From positions 1 to 64,000 of the forward strand of contig JAGCBE010000347.1 in NCBI GenBank assembly GCA_017652345.1: a stretch of 64,000 nucleotides of DNA, read 5' to 3'. Below are positions 7,021-17,300 of the stretch, piece after piece. Positions within the stretch are counted from its first letter, which is position 1, and each line of letters begins with the position of its first letter. A model generated the notes under the pieces. That model saw nothing but the letters and a program-made list of their open reading frames with translations. It did no database searches and was not told the DNA's origin. The translations under genes and the position numbers were made by a program. This stretch comes from Methanobrevibacter sp. Its GTDB lineage: Archaea; Methanobacteriota; Methanobacteria; Methanobacteriales; Methanobacteriaceae.

Positions 7021-8551
7021 CTACATTGACATAAAATCTATTATACAAGTAATTGGTAGTATTTATCAAAATCCAAATCTTTTAGATGAAGAACGTTATA
7101 AATTTAATGAAGAAGATTTTCCACAAGAATTTCATCGAATTATATTTGGTTCTATTTATAATCTTCATGCTCTTGGAGCAAAAACAATAACAGTAAATAC
7201 AATAGAAGATTATCTTGAACAGAGAGAGAAAAAGTTTGCAATTTATAAAAGTTATAATGGAGCCGAATGGTTAGACCAGTGCAAAGAAGTAGTTAATATA
7301 GCTACATTTGATTATTATTATAATAGATTAAAAAAATTTACACTACTCCGAATGTATGAATCTAACGGAGTAGATGTTTCACATATATATGATGCAGATA
7401 ATATAACAGATATTAAATTAAAACAAAAGCAAGAAGATTGGTTAGATAATCATTCTCTTGAAGAGATTGCAGATTTAATAAATGATAAAATAGAAGATAT
7501 TAAATTAAAATATGTATCTAACTCAACAGACGATATAGTTGAAGCTTCGAAAGACCAAAAACAACTTCTTGAAACCTTAAGAAAGTCACCAAATGTTGGA
7601 TACCCAATGCTTGGTAAGTATATTAATAAAATATTTAGAGGAGCAAGGTTTGGTTGTTTCTTTCTCCGCTCTGCCCCTACTAACTTAGGTAAATCTCGTT
7701 TAATGGCTGCGGATGCATGTAATTTTGCATGTAATGAATTATATAATCCAATAACTAAAGAATGGGAACCAAATGGATCAGCAGAACCAACAATTTATAT
7801 TCCAACAGAGCAATCTATTGATGAAATACAGACTATGATGTGGGCTTTTATAGCGGCAGTACCAGAAGATCATATTCTTGAAAATAGATATGAAGAAGGA
7901 GAATTAGAAAGAGTTAAAAGAGCTATAAATATAATAGAAAATTCTCCTTTATATATTAGAGAACTTCCTGATTTTAGTTTAAAGGATGTTGAAGATGTTG
8001 TTAAAACTGGTATTAGAAAATATGGAATTAGATATATTTGTTTTGACTATATTCATTCAAGTATGAAAGTTTTAAGTGAAATAAGCGGACGTGCAAATGT
8101 AAAAGGTTTACGTGAAGATAATGTGTTATTTATGATGAGCGTAAAATTAAAAGATATAGCAGTACAAAACCAAGTATTTATATTATCTTCAACTCAGTTA
8201 AATGGTGATTATGTAGAGTCAAAAACATATGACCAAAACCTTTTAAGAGGTGCAAAGGCTATTGCAGATAAAGTCGATGCTGGTATGATAATGCTTCCTG
8301 TCACAGAACAAGATAGAGAAAGTATTAAATTATTTTGTGATAAAAATGGATTTGAAATGCCAACAATGAAGATTTCAATATATAAAAATAGACGAGGAAG
8401 ATATAATCATTTCTTCCTTTGGTGCAACCCAGATTTAGGAGTATGTAGAATTAATGTTCAGTTTGCAACATCTTATTTATACGAGCCTATTGAAATAGAA
8501 GATTTAGTAATAAATGTAAAGTCAGATAAAAATTGGAGGAGTGCATTTTAA
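7010..8551 (+). CDS. dnaB: DnaB-like replicative DNA helicase
   Basis: A 513-residue protein with an N-terminal helical domain of the DnaB type and a C-terminal RecA-like motor. The Walker A motif is APTNLGKSR at about residue 222, and the Walker B strand is YICFDYIHS at about 345. SSTQLNGD and the R-rich segment NRRGRYNHF match late helicase motifs including the arginine finger region. The enzyme unwinds the fork 5' to 3' as a hexamer. Three consecutive ATGs occur at 7004, 7007 and 7010; the last is best placed behind GGAGG at 6999-7003. Its stop overlaps the next ATG (TAATG). Confidence 0.9.
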   Translation: MKSNYIDIKSIIQVIGSIYQNPNLLDEERYKFNEEDFPQEFHRIIFGSIYNLHALGAKTITVNTIEDYLEQREKKFAIYKSYNGAEWLDQCKEVVNIATFDYYYNRLKKFTLLRMYESNGVDVSHIYDADNITDIKLKQKQEDWLDNHSLEEIADLINDKIEDIKLKYVSNSTDDIVEASKDQKQLLETLRKSPNVGYPMLGKYINKIFRGARFGCFFLRSAPTNLGKSRLMAADACNFACNELYNPITKEWEPNGSAEPTIYIPTEQSIDEIQTMMWAFIAAVPEDHILENRYEEGELERVKRAINIIENSPLYIRELPDFSLKDVEDVVKTGIRKYGIRYICFDYIHSSMKVLSEISGRANVKGLREDNVLFMMSVKLKDIAVQNQVFILSSTQLNGDYVESKTYDQNLLRGAKAIADKVDAGMIMLPVTEQDRESIKLFCDKNGFEMPTMKISIYKNRRGRYNHFFLWCNPDLGVCRINVQFATSYLYEPIEIEDLVINVKSDKNWRSAF

Positions 8552-8886
8552 TGTTAATATTTATTTGTTTTTTAGGTATATTATTTCCTTTTATTATAGT
8601 TGGAATAACAATGTTATTAGAAAATAAAATTATTAATAAGAAGCTTGATACGTTTTTAAGTATCTTAGCTGTTTTAAGTGTTGTAACTTTTTTTGCAGGG
8701 ATAATAGGACTAATAGAATTAGATTATAAGAACTCTACAAAAACTATTTTTGTAACTTCTAAAGATGGTATTGAATATGTATTTGAAGATGCTCATTGTG
8801 AATATACTAGAGATCGTATAAAAATTAAGACGGAAGATAATGAACAAATATATTTTTATGACCCGATAAAAGTGGAGGAAAAATAA
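8551..8886 (+). CDS. small membrane protein with two transmembrane segments
   Basis: A 111-residue protein with two hydrophobic segments at about residues 2-22 and 34-55 and a charged, beta-rich C-terminal domain of about 55 residues. A TTG at 8533 is in frame, but ATG 8551 is preferred: it is coupled to the helicase stop and follows GGAGGAG by nine bases. Function unknown. Its position between helicase and primase could mean membrane association of replication, or a host-interaction protein expressed early. Confidence 0.7.
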   Translation: MLIFICFLGILFPFIIVGITMLLENKIINKKLDTFLSILAVLSVVTFFAGIIGLIELDYKNSTKTIFVTSKDGIEYVFEDAHCEYTRDRIKIKTEDNEQIYFYDPIKVEEK

Positions 8887-9128
8887 TGTTAATTGAAACA
8901 AAAGCTCAGTATGAAGAAATACCAGATGGAACAAAATTAAAAATAGTATTAATTGGTGATGACTGGGAAAAAGATACTGGCACAGTAGTAAATTGTATAA
9001 AAATTGGTGATAAATTATATGAAGTTTTACCTTCGTTTTATCGTTTTAGTGAAAGAAATGATAGAAATGCAACAGAAGATTTTACTTTTTTAGTAATCAA
9101 AACACCAGGTGATATATATGAAGTTTGA
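8886..9128 (+). CDS. small hypothetical protein
   Basis: An 80-residue, acidic, beta-rich soluble protein. It begins in the TAATG overlap with the preceding gene behind GGAGG and runs into the primase start. There is no metal site or membrane segment. Unrecognised; likely real because of operon coupling and the ribosome binding site. Confidence 0.65.
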   Translation: MLIETKAQYEEIPDGTKLKIVLIGDDWEKDTGTVVNCIKIGDKLYEVLPSFYRFSERNDRNATEDFTFLVIKTPGDIYEV

Positions 9129-10221
9129 TAAAGATGAAATTAAAAATTCTTTAACAATAGAACAAGTAGAACAATTTTTAGCTGAACATGGCGGGGAGCC
9201 CGTTAAAAGAATCGGTACCCTTGTCTCGCGCACCATTTGCCACAATCCCGCAGATGGAAGTGGTTCTCATAAATTATACTATTATGATAATACACATTTA
9301 TTTAAATGTTATACAGAGTGTGTAGAAACAAGCGGATTTGATATATTTGATTTAACGCGTAAAATAATGAAGATACAATCTAATATAGATATGACATTAT
9401 ACGATGCTCAAATTTATATTATAAACTTCTTCTCTCTTGATGTAGTAAACGATTATCACGAAGATACTGAGAAGAACTCAGATTTTCAAATTTTTAATAA
9501 ATGGCGAAGAGTTAAGCAAGCGGATAATGAGCAAAAAATCATCGAGTTTCAAAAAATTAATCCTGACGTAATTCATTGGTTGCCTAGAAAAGGCATTAAA
9601 CCATGGGAACAAGAAGGTATTAATAGCGTAGTAATGGATGCCCATTGGATTAGATTTGATCCATATAATTATGGAATAGTTATTCCTCATTTTGATAAAG
9701 ATGGATGTTTAATAGGGATAAGAGAAAGAACTCTTATTCAAGATAATGAAGTTTATGGAAAATATCGTCCTGCAATCATAAATGGAAAAATGTATAATCA
9801 TCCATTAGGATTTAATTTATATAATTTAAATTTTTCAAAAGAAAACATTAAGCGAACTAAAAAGGTTATTGTTGGTGAAGGTGAAAAATTTTGTTTGATG
9901 TTTGATTCTATGTTTGATGCAGATATTTCAGTTGCTTGTTGTGGAAGTAATTTAACTTCACATCAATTTAAATTATTAAAAGATTTGGGAGTAGAAGAAA
10001 TTATTATTGCTTTTGATAAACAGTTTCAAACACCAGGAGACGATGAATGGAAGCGATGGACAAAAAAATTAACTGAACTTCATAGAAAATATAGTGGGTT
10101 TATTAAAATAAGTTTTATGTTTGATATAGAAGGGACTAAACTTAGTTATAAAGATAGTCCTATTGATAAAGGTAAAGATACTTTTGTATATTTATATAAA
10201 AATAGGATAACCTTAGGTTGA
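9118..10221 (+). CDS. dnaG: DnaG-like DNA primase
   Basis: A 367-residue primase. The N-terminal zinc site has Cys41, His51 or His42, Cys64 and Cys68 (FKCYTEC). The middle holds the RNA-polymerase domain, and a TOPRIM segment with KVIVGEGEKF at about 247-256 and the acidic strand IIIAFDKQ at about 297-304. It synthesises RNA primers for the lagging strand with the helicase encoded just upstream. A GTG at 9109 is in frame; ATG 9118 is preferred for its spacing behind AGGTG. There is no C-terminal helicase-binding domain of the bacterial length, as in other phage primases. Confidence 0.85.
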   Translation: MKFDKDEIKNSLTIEQVEQFLAEHGGEPVKRIGTLVSRTICHNPADGSGSHKLYYYDNTHLFKCYTECVETSGFDIFDLTRKIMKIQSNIDMTLYDAQIYIINFFSLDVVNDYHEDTEKNSDFQIFNKWRRVKQADNEQKIIEFQKINPDVIHWLPRKGIKPWEQEGINSVVMDAHWIRFDPYNYGIVIPHFDKDGCLIGIRERTLIQDNEVYGKYRPAIINGKMYNHPLGFNLYNLNFSKENIKRTKKVIVGEGEKFCLMFDSMFDADISVACCGSNLTSHQFKLLKDLGVEEIIIAFDKQFQTPGDDEWKRWTKKLTELHRKYSGFIKISFMFDIEGTKLSYKDSPIDKGKDTFVYLYKNRITLG

Positions 10222-10246
10222 CATTAATAAAAAATTATTATATAAT
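10218..10246 (+). promoter_or_regulatory. consensus promoter
   Basis: TTGACA at 10218-10223 overlaps the TGA stop of the primase, and TATAAT at 10241-10246 follows after 17 bp. It precedes the gene at 10285 and RecJ. Confidence 0.85.
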
Positions 10247-10284
10247 ATAATATAGATAAAAAAAAAGAAAAAGAGGTAAAACAA

Positions 10285-10782
10285 ATGACTGATAATTTTT
10301 TTAAAATAACAATGCCTAAAGATGAAGAAGGGGTAATCTGTAAATCTACAATAGATTATGCCATTTCTCCAAAGGAAGAAAGTCTTTTTACAGATGAAAT
10401 TTTAGCTTTATTGCTTAAAAAGGATATTGAAGAAGAATGTAAAAAGATTAAAGAAGAAATGAAAGAAGAAGAACTTGAAAAACGTAGAGGTGAAATAGAT
10501 TATTTTATATCTACTATTGATAAAGTTATTTTTAATAAAAATGCAACTATTGTACTTTGGAAGAATGGAGAAAAGACTGTAGTTAAGTGTCAAAAAGGAG
10601 AAACTTTTGACAAAGAAAAAGGTCTTGCTTTATGTATTATCAAGTATATTTTTGGTAACATTGGATATTATAATGAAATATTTAAATCTTTTGAGTTAGA
10701 TAAAGAAAAGACTGAGTATTCCCCATCTGTGAAGGCACTCTATAAAGGTTATACACATTTTTTTTCAAAGCTACTTAAATGA
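10285..10782 (+). CDS. coiled-coil protein with a phage-specific C-terminal domain
   Basis: A 165-residue protein. Residues about 48-70 are a charged coiled coil (Lys/Glu-rich). The C-terminal part has the pattern KVIFNKNATIVLWKNG followed by VVKCQKGETFDKEKGL, a small domain common in Firmicutes phages whose function is not known to me. Its ribosome binding site is GAGGT and its stop overlaps the RecJ start (ATGA), so the two are co-expressed from the promoter at 10218-10246. This association suggests a recombination or repair accessory. Confidence 0.75.
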   Translation: MTDNFFKITMPKDEEGVICKSTIDYAISPKEESLFTDEILALLLKKDIEEECKKIKEEMKEEELEKRRGEIDYFISTIDKVIFNKNATIVLWKNGEKTVVKCQKGETFDKEKGLALCIIKYIFGNIGYYNEIFKSFELDKEKTEYSPSVKALYKGYTHFFSKLLK

Positions 10783-12533
10783 TTATAAAACAACGTGCGC
10801 CTATTCAATATGATAATACTTTAACTCAAATATTAACAACACGCGGCGTGTCTTCTACTGATGTCAAACGATACACTATGGCTTCTTTAGAAACAGAAGT
10901 CAACTCTCCATATGCCTTCGGTGGAGAGTTGATGGAAGCCGCTTTAAAATTATTGATAAGGCATATAAAGAATAATCATCAAGTATTAGTTGTTGTTGAT
11001 TGTGACGTAGATGGTAATACATCTGCAGCACTTTTAATAAATTATTTATATAAACTATTTCCTTCTTGGGTTGAGAATAAAGTAGATTATTGTTTTCACG
11101 AAGGAAAACAACATGGATTAAATGATATGGTAGAATCTTTAGATGAAACAAATTATAGTCTTGTTATTTGTCCAGACTCTGCAAGTAATGATACTGATGA
11201 ATGTAAGTTTTTAAAAGAAGATTGTACTGATGTACTTATTCTTGACCATCACGACTTTGATAAAGAAAATCCTTATGCAACTATTATAAATAACCAAGAA
11301 GGGTATAGTAATTATCCTAATAAAGCATTAAGTGGAGTTGGAGTGGTTTGGCAATTTTGTAGATATATAGATGAAAAACTTGAAAAGAATTATGCTAATG
11401 ATTTTCTTGATTTAGTTGCGGTGGGTCTTGTTGGAGATATGATGGATCTTCGTCAGTTAGAGACACGAGCATTGGTTTCCGCAGGATTAAAGAACTTCCG
11501 CAACCCATATTTATATTATATGGCTCAAAAAAATGCTTTTAAATTAGGTAGTAAAATAACTCCAATGGGAGCAGCATTTTATATAGTTCCATTACTTAAT
11601 GCAATTCAAAGAAGTGGAACTCAAGAAGAAAAAAGACTTGTATTTGAAAGTATGCTTGATTATAAAGCTTTCATAAAAGTTCCTTCGACCAAAAGAGGTC
11701 ATAAACCTGGAGATATGGAAAGAATAGTTGATCAAGCAATTCGTACTTCAACAAACGTAAAAAATAGACAAACAAGAGTACAAGATACTTCATTAGAAGC
11801 TCTTGAGAAAAAAATAGAAAAAGAAAATTTACTTAATCATAAAGTATTATTATTACTTCTTGATGATGATAACATACCTGCGGAAGTCAGGGGTCTGATC
11901 GCCAACAAGTTCATGGCTAAGTATCAAAGACCATGTTGCTTATTAAGTAAAGGTGATGATAGTTATAGCGGAAGCGCGCGTGGCTGTTCAATCGCAGGAG
12001 TTGATGATTTTAAACAGTTATGTTTAGAAACTGATGACATAGAGTATGCTATTGGTCATCCTAATGCTTTTGGTTTAAAGATACCTCAAAATAATATAAA
12101 AGATTTTATAGCGAAAACAGATTTAGCTCTTGAAAATATGTCTGATGAAGCTATATATTATGTAGATTATATCTTTGAAGGTCAAAACTGCAACCCGCAA
12201 ACTATTCTTGATATAGCAGAAATGAATGACTATTGGGGAAGTGAACTTGATGAAGCATTAATTGCTATCAATGGTTTAAAAGTTACAAAAGAAATGGTAA
12301 CTGTATATCGAAAAAAAGATAACACATTAAAAATAAGTTTAAATAATGGTGTATCAATTATGAAGTTTGGAGCGAGTGATGAACTATGTGAAAAACTTAC
12401 AGATAATAATACTGGTTTTATAGAAATGGATATTTGTGGAAAATGCAATTCTAATGAGTGGAATGGAGCAGTAACTCCACAAATTTTTATAGAAGATTAT
12501 AATATTATAGACAGTAATAAATATTACTTTTAA
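10779..12533 (+). CDS. recJ: RecJ-like single-strand-specific 5'-3' exonuclease
   Basis: A 584-residue DHH-family phosphoesterase. The first metal-binding motif is VVDCDVDGNTSA at about residue 70, the DHH motif is ILDHHDF at about 154-160, and the region SGVGVVWQF with AVGLVGDMMDL gives the DHHA-type continuation. The length is close to bacterial RecJ. It degrades ssDNA 5' to 3' in recombination and mismatch repair, and would work with the Sak4, SSB and RuvC proteins encoded nearby. It begins in a four-base overlap with the preceding gene. A structured RNA region starts directly after its stop. Confidence 0.9.
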   Translation: MIIKQRAPIQYDNTLTQILTTRGVSSTDVKRYTMASLETEVNSPYAFGGELMEAALKLLIRHIKNNHQVLVVVDCDVDGNTSAALLINYLYKLFPSWVENKVDYCFHEGKQHGLNDMVESLDETNYSLVICPDSASNDTDECKFLKEDCTDVLILDHHDFDKENPYATIINNQEGYSNYPNKALSGVGVVWQFCRYIDEKLEKNYANDFLDLVAVGLVGDMMDLRQLETRALVSAGLKNFRNPYLYYMAQKNAFKLGSKITPMGAAFYIVPLLNAIQRSGTQEEKRLVFESMLDYKAFIKVPSTKRGHKPGDMERIVDQAIRTSTNVKNRQTRVQDTSLEALEKKIEKENLLNHKVLLLLLDDDNIPAEVRGLIANKFMAKYQRPCCLLSKGDDSYSGSARGCSIAGVDDFKQLCLETDDIEYAIGHPNAFGLKIPQNNIKDFIAKTDLALENMSDEAIYYVDYIFEGQNCNPQTILDIAEMNDYWGSELDEALIAINGLKVTKEMVTVYRKKDNTLKISLNNGVSIMKFGASDELCEKLTDNNTGFIEMDICGKCNSNEWNGAVTPQIFIEDYNIIDSNKYYF

Positions 12534-12720
12534 ACTACTATACTCCTAGATGCTGTGGGGCGCCGTTGAGGATAACTTGCAGTGAAGGGGTTCGAGTCCC
12601 CTGGGGTCCTAGGCGTTAGGATATAGTGGTAAACTGCATATTATGGGTAGACTCTCCTATCTATTAGGTAGTGATAATTTTTGGGCGAAGAGTCATGTAT
12701 AATGGAGTTGGGAAATTATA
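12534..12720 (+). ncRNA. structured RNA with tRNA-like T-arm and a pseudoknot (unclassified)
   Basis: This stretch has no supported gene and is clearly richer in G and C than its surroundings. Its outer helix pairs 12534-12549 with 12616-12630 over 15 bp with a single bulged C. Inside lies a perfect T-arm-like hairpin (AGGGG, loop TTCGAGT, CCCCT; 12586-12602). Loop bases TGCAGT (12578-12583) can pair with ACTGCA (12633-12638) outside the helix, a pseudoknot topology. A further stem joins GACTCT (12650-12655) to AGAGTC (12689-12694). No normal tRNA can be drawn: the seven bases after the T-stem have no acceptor partner upstream. There is no clear promoter, so it is probably carried on the recJ transcript up to the terminator at 12732. 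Confidence 0.6.
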
Positions 12721-12731
12721 CTTTAACTTAC

Positions 12732-12800
12732 TGGGGCGAAAGTGAACGCAATCCAAAATCAAAATTGGGTTTCAACTTTTTCGCCCCAATTTTTACTTTT
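12732..12800 (+). terminator. long intrinsic terminator
   Basis: TGGGGCGAAA (12732-12741) pairs perfectly with 12779-12788, and an inner stem AATCCAA (12750-12756) pairs with TTGGGTT (12765-12771). ATTTTTACTTTTTT follows. It ends the recJ/ncRNA transcript. Confidence 0.9.
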
Positions 12801-12820
12801 TTATAAAATTTTGTTATAAT
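12792..12820 (+). promoter_or_regulatory. promoter with extended -10
   Basis: TTTACT at 12792-12797 and TATAAT at 12815-12820 with 17 bp spacing; TGT before the -10. It uses the same AAAATTTTGTTATAAT word as other early promoters and overlaps the terminator T-tract. Confidence 0.7.
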
Positions 12821-12851
12821 TATTATATATAAATAAAAAGGATATAAAATA

Positions 12852-14027
12852 ATGGAATTAAATGAAAAACAAAAGAAAGGTTTAGAAATAGCTGTTGATC
12901 GACATCGTAAAGGAGAAAAATACACTGTGATTTCGGGTTATGCGGGAACAGGTAAAACGACACTTGTTTCACATATAATCGAAGCTTTAGATGTTGCACC
13001 AGAAAAAGTTGCTTATGTTAGTTTCACAGGCAAAGCTGCAGAAGTGCTTAGAAAAAAAGGAAATCCTAATGCTATGACTTTACATAAGCTTTTATATGAC
13101 AGTATACCTCGTCCCGCAGGTGGCTTTTTCAGAAAGCCAAAAACAGATTTAGATTATACTGTTGTAGTAGTAGACGAAATAAGTATGGTTCCTAAAGAAC
13201 TTATAAATGTTTTATTTAAACATAAAATTTATATAATTTGTTTAGGAGACCCTGGTCAGCTTCCACCAATAAATAAAAATGAAGATAATCATCTTCTTGA
13301 TAACCCTCATATATTTCTTGATGAAATTATGAGACAAGAAGCTGAATCAGAAATCATACAACTTACTATGAAAATTAGAAATGGTGAACCTATTGATTAT
13401 TTTAAAGGTGAACAAGTTCAAATTATACCTAAAGAAGAGCTTAATACAGGTATGTTACTTTGGGCAGACCAAATACTTACAGCTACAAATGCAAGACGAC
13501 TTGCAATAAATGCTCAAGTTCGCGCCCTCTTAGGAAAAGGTCCAACACCAGAGGACGGAGATAAAGTAATTTGTTTAAGAAATTATTGGGACGATTTTAG
13601 TATTAATGGAGATCCTCTTGTTAATGGTACGATAGGTACTTTAACTAATTGTTTTCAAACTTGGCGAGAAATTCCTAAATTTGTTAAATCTGATATTCGC
13701 AAATTTGATGTTCTTTGTGGGGATTTTATTGCAGATGATAGCCTCTATGAAATGGTTGATATAGATAGAATGATGTTATTAAGTGGAATGAAATGTTGTG
13801 ATTGGAGATTATCTTATAAACTTGGTAGATTAAAACCAAAATATGGAGATATAGTCCCTAAAGAATTTGCATATGGTTATGCTATAACATGTCATAAAGC
13901 ACAAGGTAGTGAATGGGATAAGGTTCTTGTTTTAGAAGAATCTTTTCCATTTGATAAAGAAGAGCATAAAAGATGGCTATATACAGCATGTACAAGAGCA
14001 AGTGAAAAATTAATTTTAGTGAGGTAA
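12852..14027 (+). CDS. RecD/Dda-like SF1B DNA helicase
   Basis: A 391-residue helicase. Walker A is GYAGTGKTT at residues 29-37, motif II VVVDEISM at about 105-112, and motif III GDPGQLPP at about 134-141. The C-terminal motif GYAITCHKAQGSEWD (motif V/VI region) contains the HKAQG signature of RecD-type enzymes. The length matches T4 Dda rather than bacterial RecD2. These enzymes unwind 5' to 3' and can strip proteins from DNA, helping origin firing and recombination. It has its own promoter after the RNA terminator. Confidence 0.9.
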   Translation: MELNEKQKKGLEIAVDRHRKGEKYTVISGYAGTGKTTLVSHIIEALDVAPEKVAYVSFTGKAAEVLRKKGNPNAMTLHKLLYDSIPRPAGGFFRKPKTDLDYTVVVVDEISMVPKELINVLFKHKIYIICLGDPGQLPPINKNEDNHLLDNPHIFLDEIMRQEAESEIIQLTMKIRNGEPIDYFKGEQVQIIPKEELNTGMLLWADQILTATNARRLAINAQVRALLGKGPTPEDGDKVICLRNYWDDFSINGDPLVNGTIGTLTNCFQTWREIPKFVKSDIRKFDVLCGDFIADDSLYEMVDIDRMMLLSGMKCCDWRLSYKLGRLKPKYGDIVPKEFAYGYAITCHKAQGSEWDKVLVLEESFPFDKEEHKRWLYTACTRASEKLILVR

Positions 14028-14035
14028 ATATATGA

Positions 14036-14323
14036 ATGATAAAAGTTATCATAAACGAAATGTTAAAAGGTAACTTTTCATTCCTAATATTGATAGTTGG
14101 TATATTGCAATTAATTGCAATGGTTAGGAAGGGAAAGAAGGGTAAGAAAATGACACCACAAGTATATGAAAATTTAGAGCAATTAACCTATGGAGAATTG
14201 CTTTATGCAATAGATAATATAAGAGAAAAACTTTATGAACAAGGCGTTGAAGTACAATATGAAGATATGAATTATTATATTGCACTTATGCAAGAGTTAG
14301 ATAAAAGACAGAAAGATGAATAA
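14036..14323 (+). CDS. small membrane-anchored protein
   Basis: A 95-residue protein with one hydrophobic segment at about residues 14-30, then a cluster of lysines, then an acidic helical domain, so the C-terminus should be cytoplasmic. GAGGT (14021-14025) serves as ribosome binding site. A competing ATG at 14032 in another frame gives only 13 codons and ends inside this gene, and could tune its translation. Unrecognised function. Confidence 0.65.
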   Translation: MIKVIINEMLKGNFSFLILIVGILQLIAMVRKGKKGKKMTPQVYENLEQLTYGELLYAIDNIREKLYEQGVEVQYEDMNYYIALMQELDKRQKDE

Positions 14324-14324
14324 A

Positions 14325-14353
14325 TTGACTTTTATTAAAAAATATGATATAAT
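14325..14353 (+). promoter_or_regulatory. promoter for the DNA polymerase operon
   Basis: TTGACT at 14325-14330 and TATAAT at 14348-14353, 17 bp apart, with extended -10 TGATATAAT. Confidence 0.85.
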
Positions 14354-14386
14354 ATTTATAGAATGAAGTAATAAAAGGAGAATAAA

Positions 14387-17300
14387 ATGATACAACGTTT
14401 TTCACCGCATAACCACACCGAATATAGTAATATCCGTCTCCTGGATGCTACAAATAAGCTAGAAAATTTGGTGAAAAGAGGAATTGAAATAGGTCTTGCA
14501 GGGCTAGCTATAACTGACCATGAATCATTAGCTGGCTCTGTTAAAATTTGTAAACTTCAAGAGAAGTATCCAGATTTTAAAATTGCAATAGGAAATGAGA
14601 TATATTTAACAGATACAAGAGAAAAGAATCAGAAATATTATCATTTTATTTTAATAGCTAAGGATGCGGAAGGTCATAGACAGCTTCGTGAACTTAGTTC
14701 ATTAGCATGGGTTAATGGTTATATGGATAGAGGACTTATGCGTGTTCCAACTTTAAAGGAAGATTTAGAGAGAGTGGTTCGCGCAAACCCAGGTCATCTT
14801 ATAGCAACAACCGCATGTATAGGTGGAGAGCTTTCTCAAAATATTTTAAAGATACATGATGCAAAAAAGACTGGAGATAAAGATGCTGAATTAATATCAA
14901 CTAAAAATATAAGTAATTTTGTTAATTGGTGTACAGATGTGTTTGATGATGATTTTTATTTAGAGATAGCTCCTGGCGCAAGTAAAGAACAAATTTTAGT
15001 TAATCAAAAAATTATGGAGTTTGCAGTCCATACAGGTATAGGTATTGTTTTAGGAGATGATGCTCATTATCTTAAAAAAGAAGATAGATTTGTACATAAA
15101 GCATATCTTAATTCAACAGATGGAGAAAGAGAAGTAGATACGTTTTATCAGTATGCTTATCTTCACGGTGAAGAAGATTGTATTGAAGATTTAACTCCAA
15201 GTTTTGAAGGTTCAACAGAAGAAATATATAAAGCTCTTTGTGGTTGGAGTATGGATATGTTTAATAAAATTGAAACATATAGTCTACTTCATAATCAAAC
15301 AATTCCTTCTGTTGAAGTAAAAGATTATGAAAAAATTACACCTATTCAAGCTAATTGGTATAATGAAACAACAATAAAATATCCAACTTTAACGACCATG
15401 TTTCAATCTGATGATAAATATGATAGATACTGGGTTAATCAGTGTGTAGATAAATTAAGAAGTTTAAAAAAAGATAATGATGAATATTTATCTCGACTTG
15501 AAGAAGAAGCAGATGTAAAGAAAACAATTAGTGAAAAACTTGGAACAAATATATTTAAGTATCCAATAGTTCTTCAACATTATATTGATATGATGTGGGA
15601 TTGCGGGAGCTTGGTTGGAGCGGGAAGAGGATCATCTTGTTCAGGACTTAACCATTACCTACTTGGTGTAACTCAGCTCGATCCTATTAAGTGGAATCTT
15701 CCATTCTTCAGATATATAAATAAGGAACGTATAGAACTTCCGGATATTGATCTTGATTTGTGTCCAAGCAAGCGTCCGCTTATTATGAGAAAAATTAAAA
15801 ATGAGCGTGGACAGAAATTTGATACAAATATGGCTCCAGAGTTAAGGTCGGAATTAGGGGCGACATTTGTAACAACATTTGGAACAGAAACTGCTAAGTC
15901 AGCCATTCAAACTGCTTGCCGCGGATATAGAAGTGAAGAATATCCTGATGGTATTGATACAGATATTGGTACATATTTAGCAAGTTTAGTTCCTGTTGAA
16001 AGAGGTTTTAATTGGACAGTAGAAGAAATGGTTAATGGTAATCCTGATAAAGGACGTCAACCTATTGCATTATTTAATACAGAAGTTGAAAAATATCCAG
16101 GATTACTTGAAATTATATTAGGAATTGAAGGACTTATTAAGTCAAGAGGTATTCATGCTTCTGGTGTAATCATGTTTGATGAAGATCCATTTGAGTTTGG
16201 ATGTTTTATGAAAGCTCCAAATGGTGAAGTGGTAACTCAATATGATCTTCATGACTGCGAGGCGGCAGGTATGACAAAGTATGATTTCCTGCTAACTTCT
16301 GTGCAAGATATGTTAATGCAAACTATACAATTTTTGCAAGACGATAATGAGCTTCCGCAAGATTGGACATTAAGAGAAATATATGATGAATATCTACATC
16401 CAGAAGTATTAGATATAAAAGATATAAGAACTTGGGATAATATTAAAAAAGGTAAAGTATTAGCTTGTTTTCAGTTTGATAGTGATATTGGAAGTCAAGG
16501 TATAAAAAAAGTACAGCCAAATGATATACTTGAATTAAGTAATACAAATGGTTTGATTAGATTAATGGCTCCAGACGGAGAAGAAAATCCTATGGATAAA
16601 TATGTTAGATTTAAAGCTAACCCCGGTTCATGGGATATGGAAATGAATCATTATGGTCTTACACAAGAAGAACAAAATGCTTTTAGAAAGTATCTTAAAG
16701 TATCGTTTGGAGTTGGTATTTCTCAAGAACAGTTAATGAAAAGTTTAATGGATCCGGATATATGCGGATTTGGGTTAGGTGATGCAAATGCTGCTCGTAA
16801 GATTATAGGTAAAAAACAAATGTCTAAAATTCCTGATCTTCGAGCAAAAATAAAAGAATGTGCAAAAAGTGATGCGGTTGGTCGTTATGTATGGGATGCG
16901 GTTGCCCGCCCTCAGCTTGGATACTCATTCTCAGATATTCATGCTCTTGCATATTCTTTCATAGGCTATCAAACAGCATATATAGCAACTAAATGGAATC
17001 CTATATATTGGGATACAGCAGTTTTAGTTGTAAATAGTGGAAGTCTTGAAGAAAATGAAATATATGATGATGATATAGATGAAGTAGATGTTAAAGAAAA
17101 GAATACTGATTATGCAAAAATAGCTAGAGCTATTGGAGAAATAATAGATCATCATATAAAGTTATCTTTAATAGATATAAATAAATCTGATTATGGTTTT
17201 AAACCAGACGTAGAAAATAATCAGATACTGTATGGATTAAAAGCTTTAAGTGGAGTTAATGCGGAAATGATAACTCAAATTAAAGAAAATCGTCCATATG

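Noticed and set aside
12550..12650. A tRNA gene suggested by the GGTTCGAGTCC T-arm and a downstream AGTGGTAAA D-loop-like element.
   Set aside because: The bases after the T-stem (GGGGTCC) have no acceptor partner upstream, there is no proper D-stem and no CCA. A permuted tRNA was tried: an anticodon-like stem CTGCA/TGCAG forms, but the acceptor does not.
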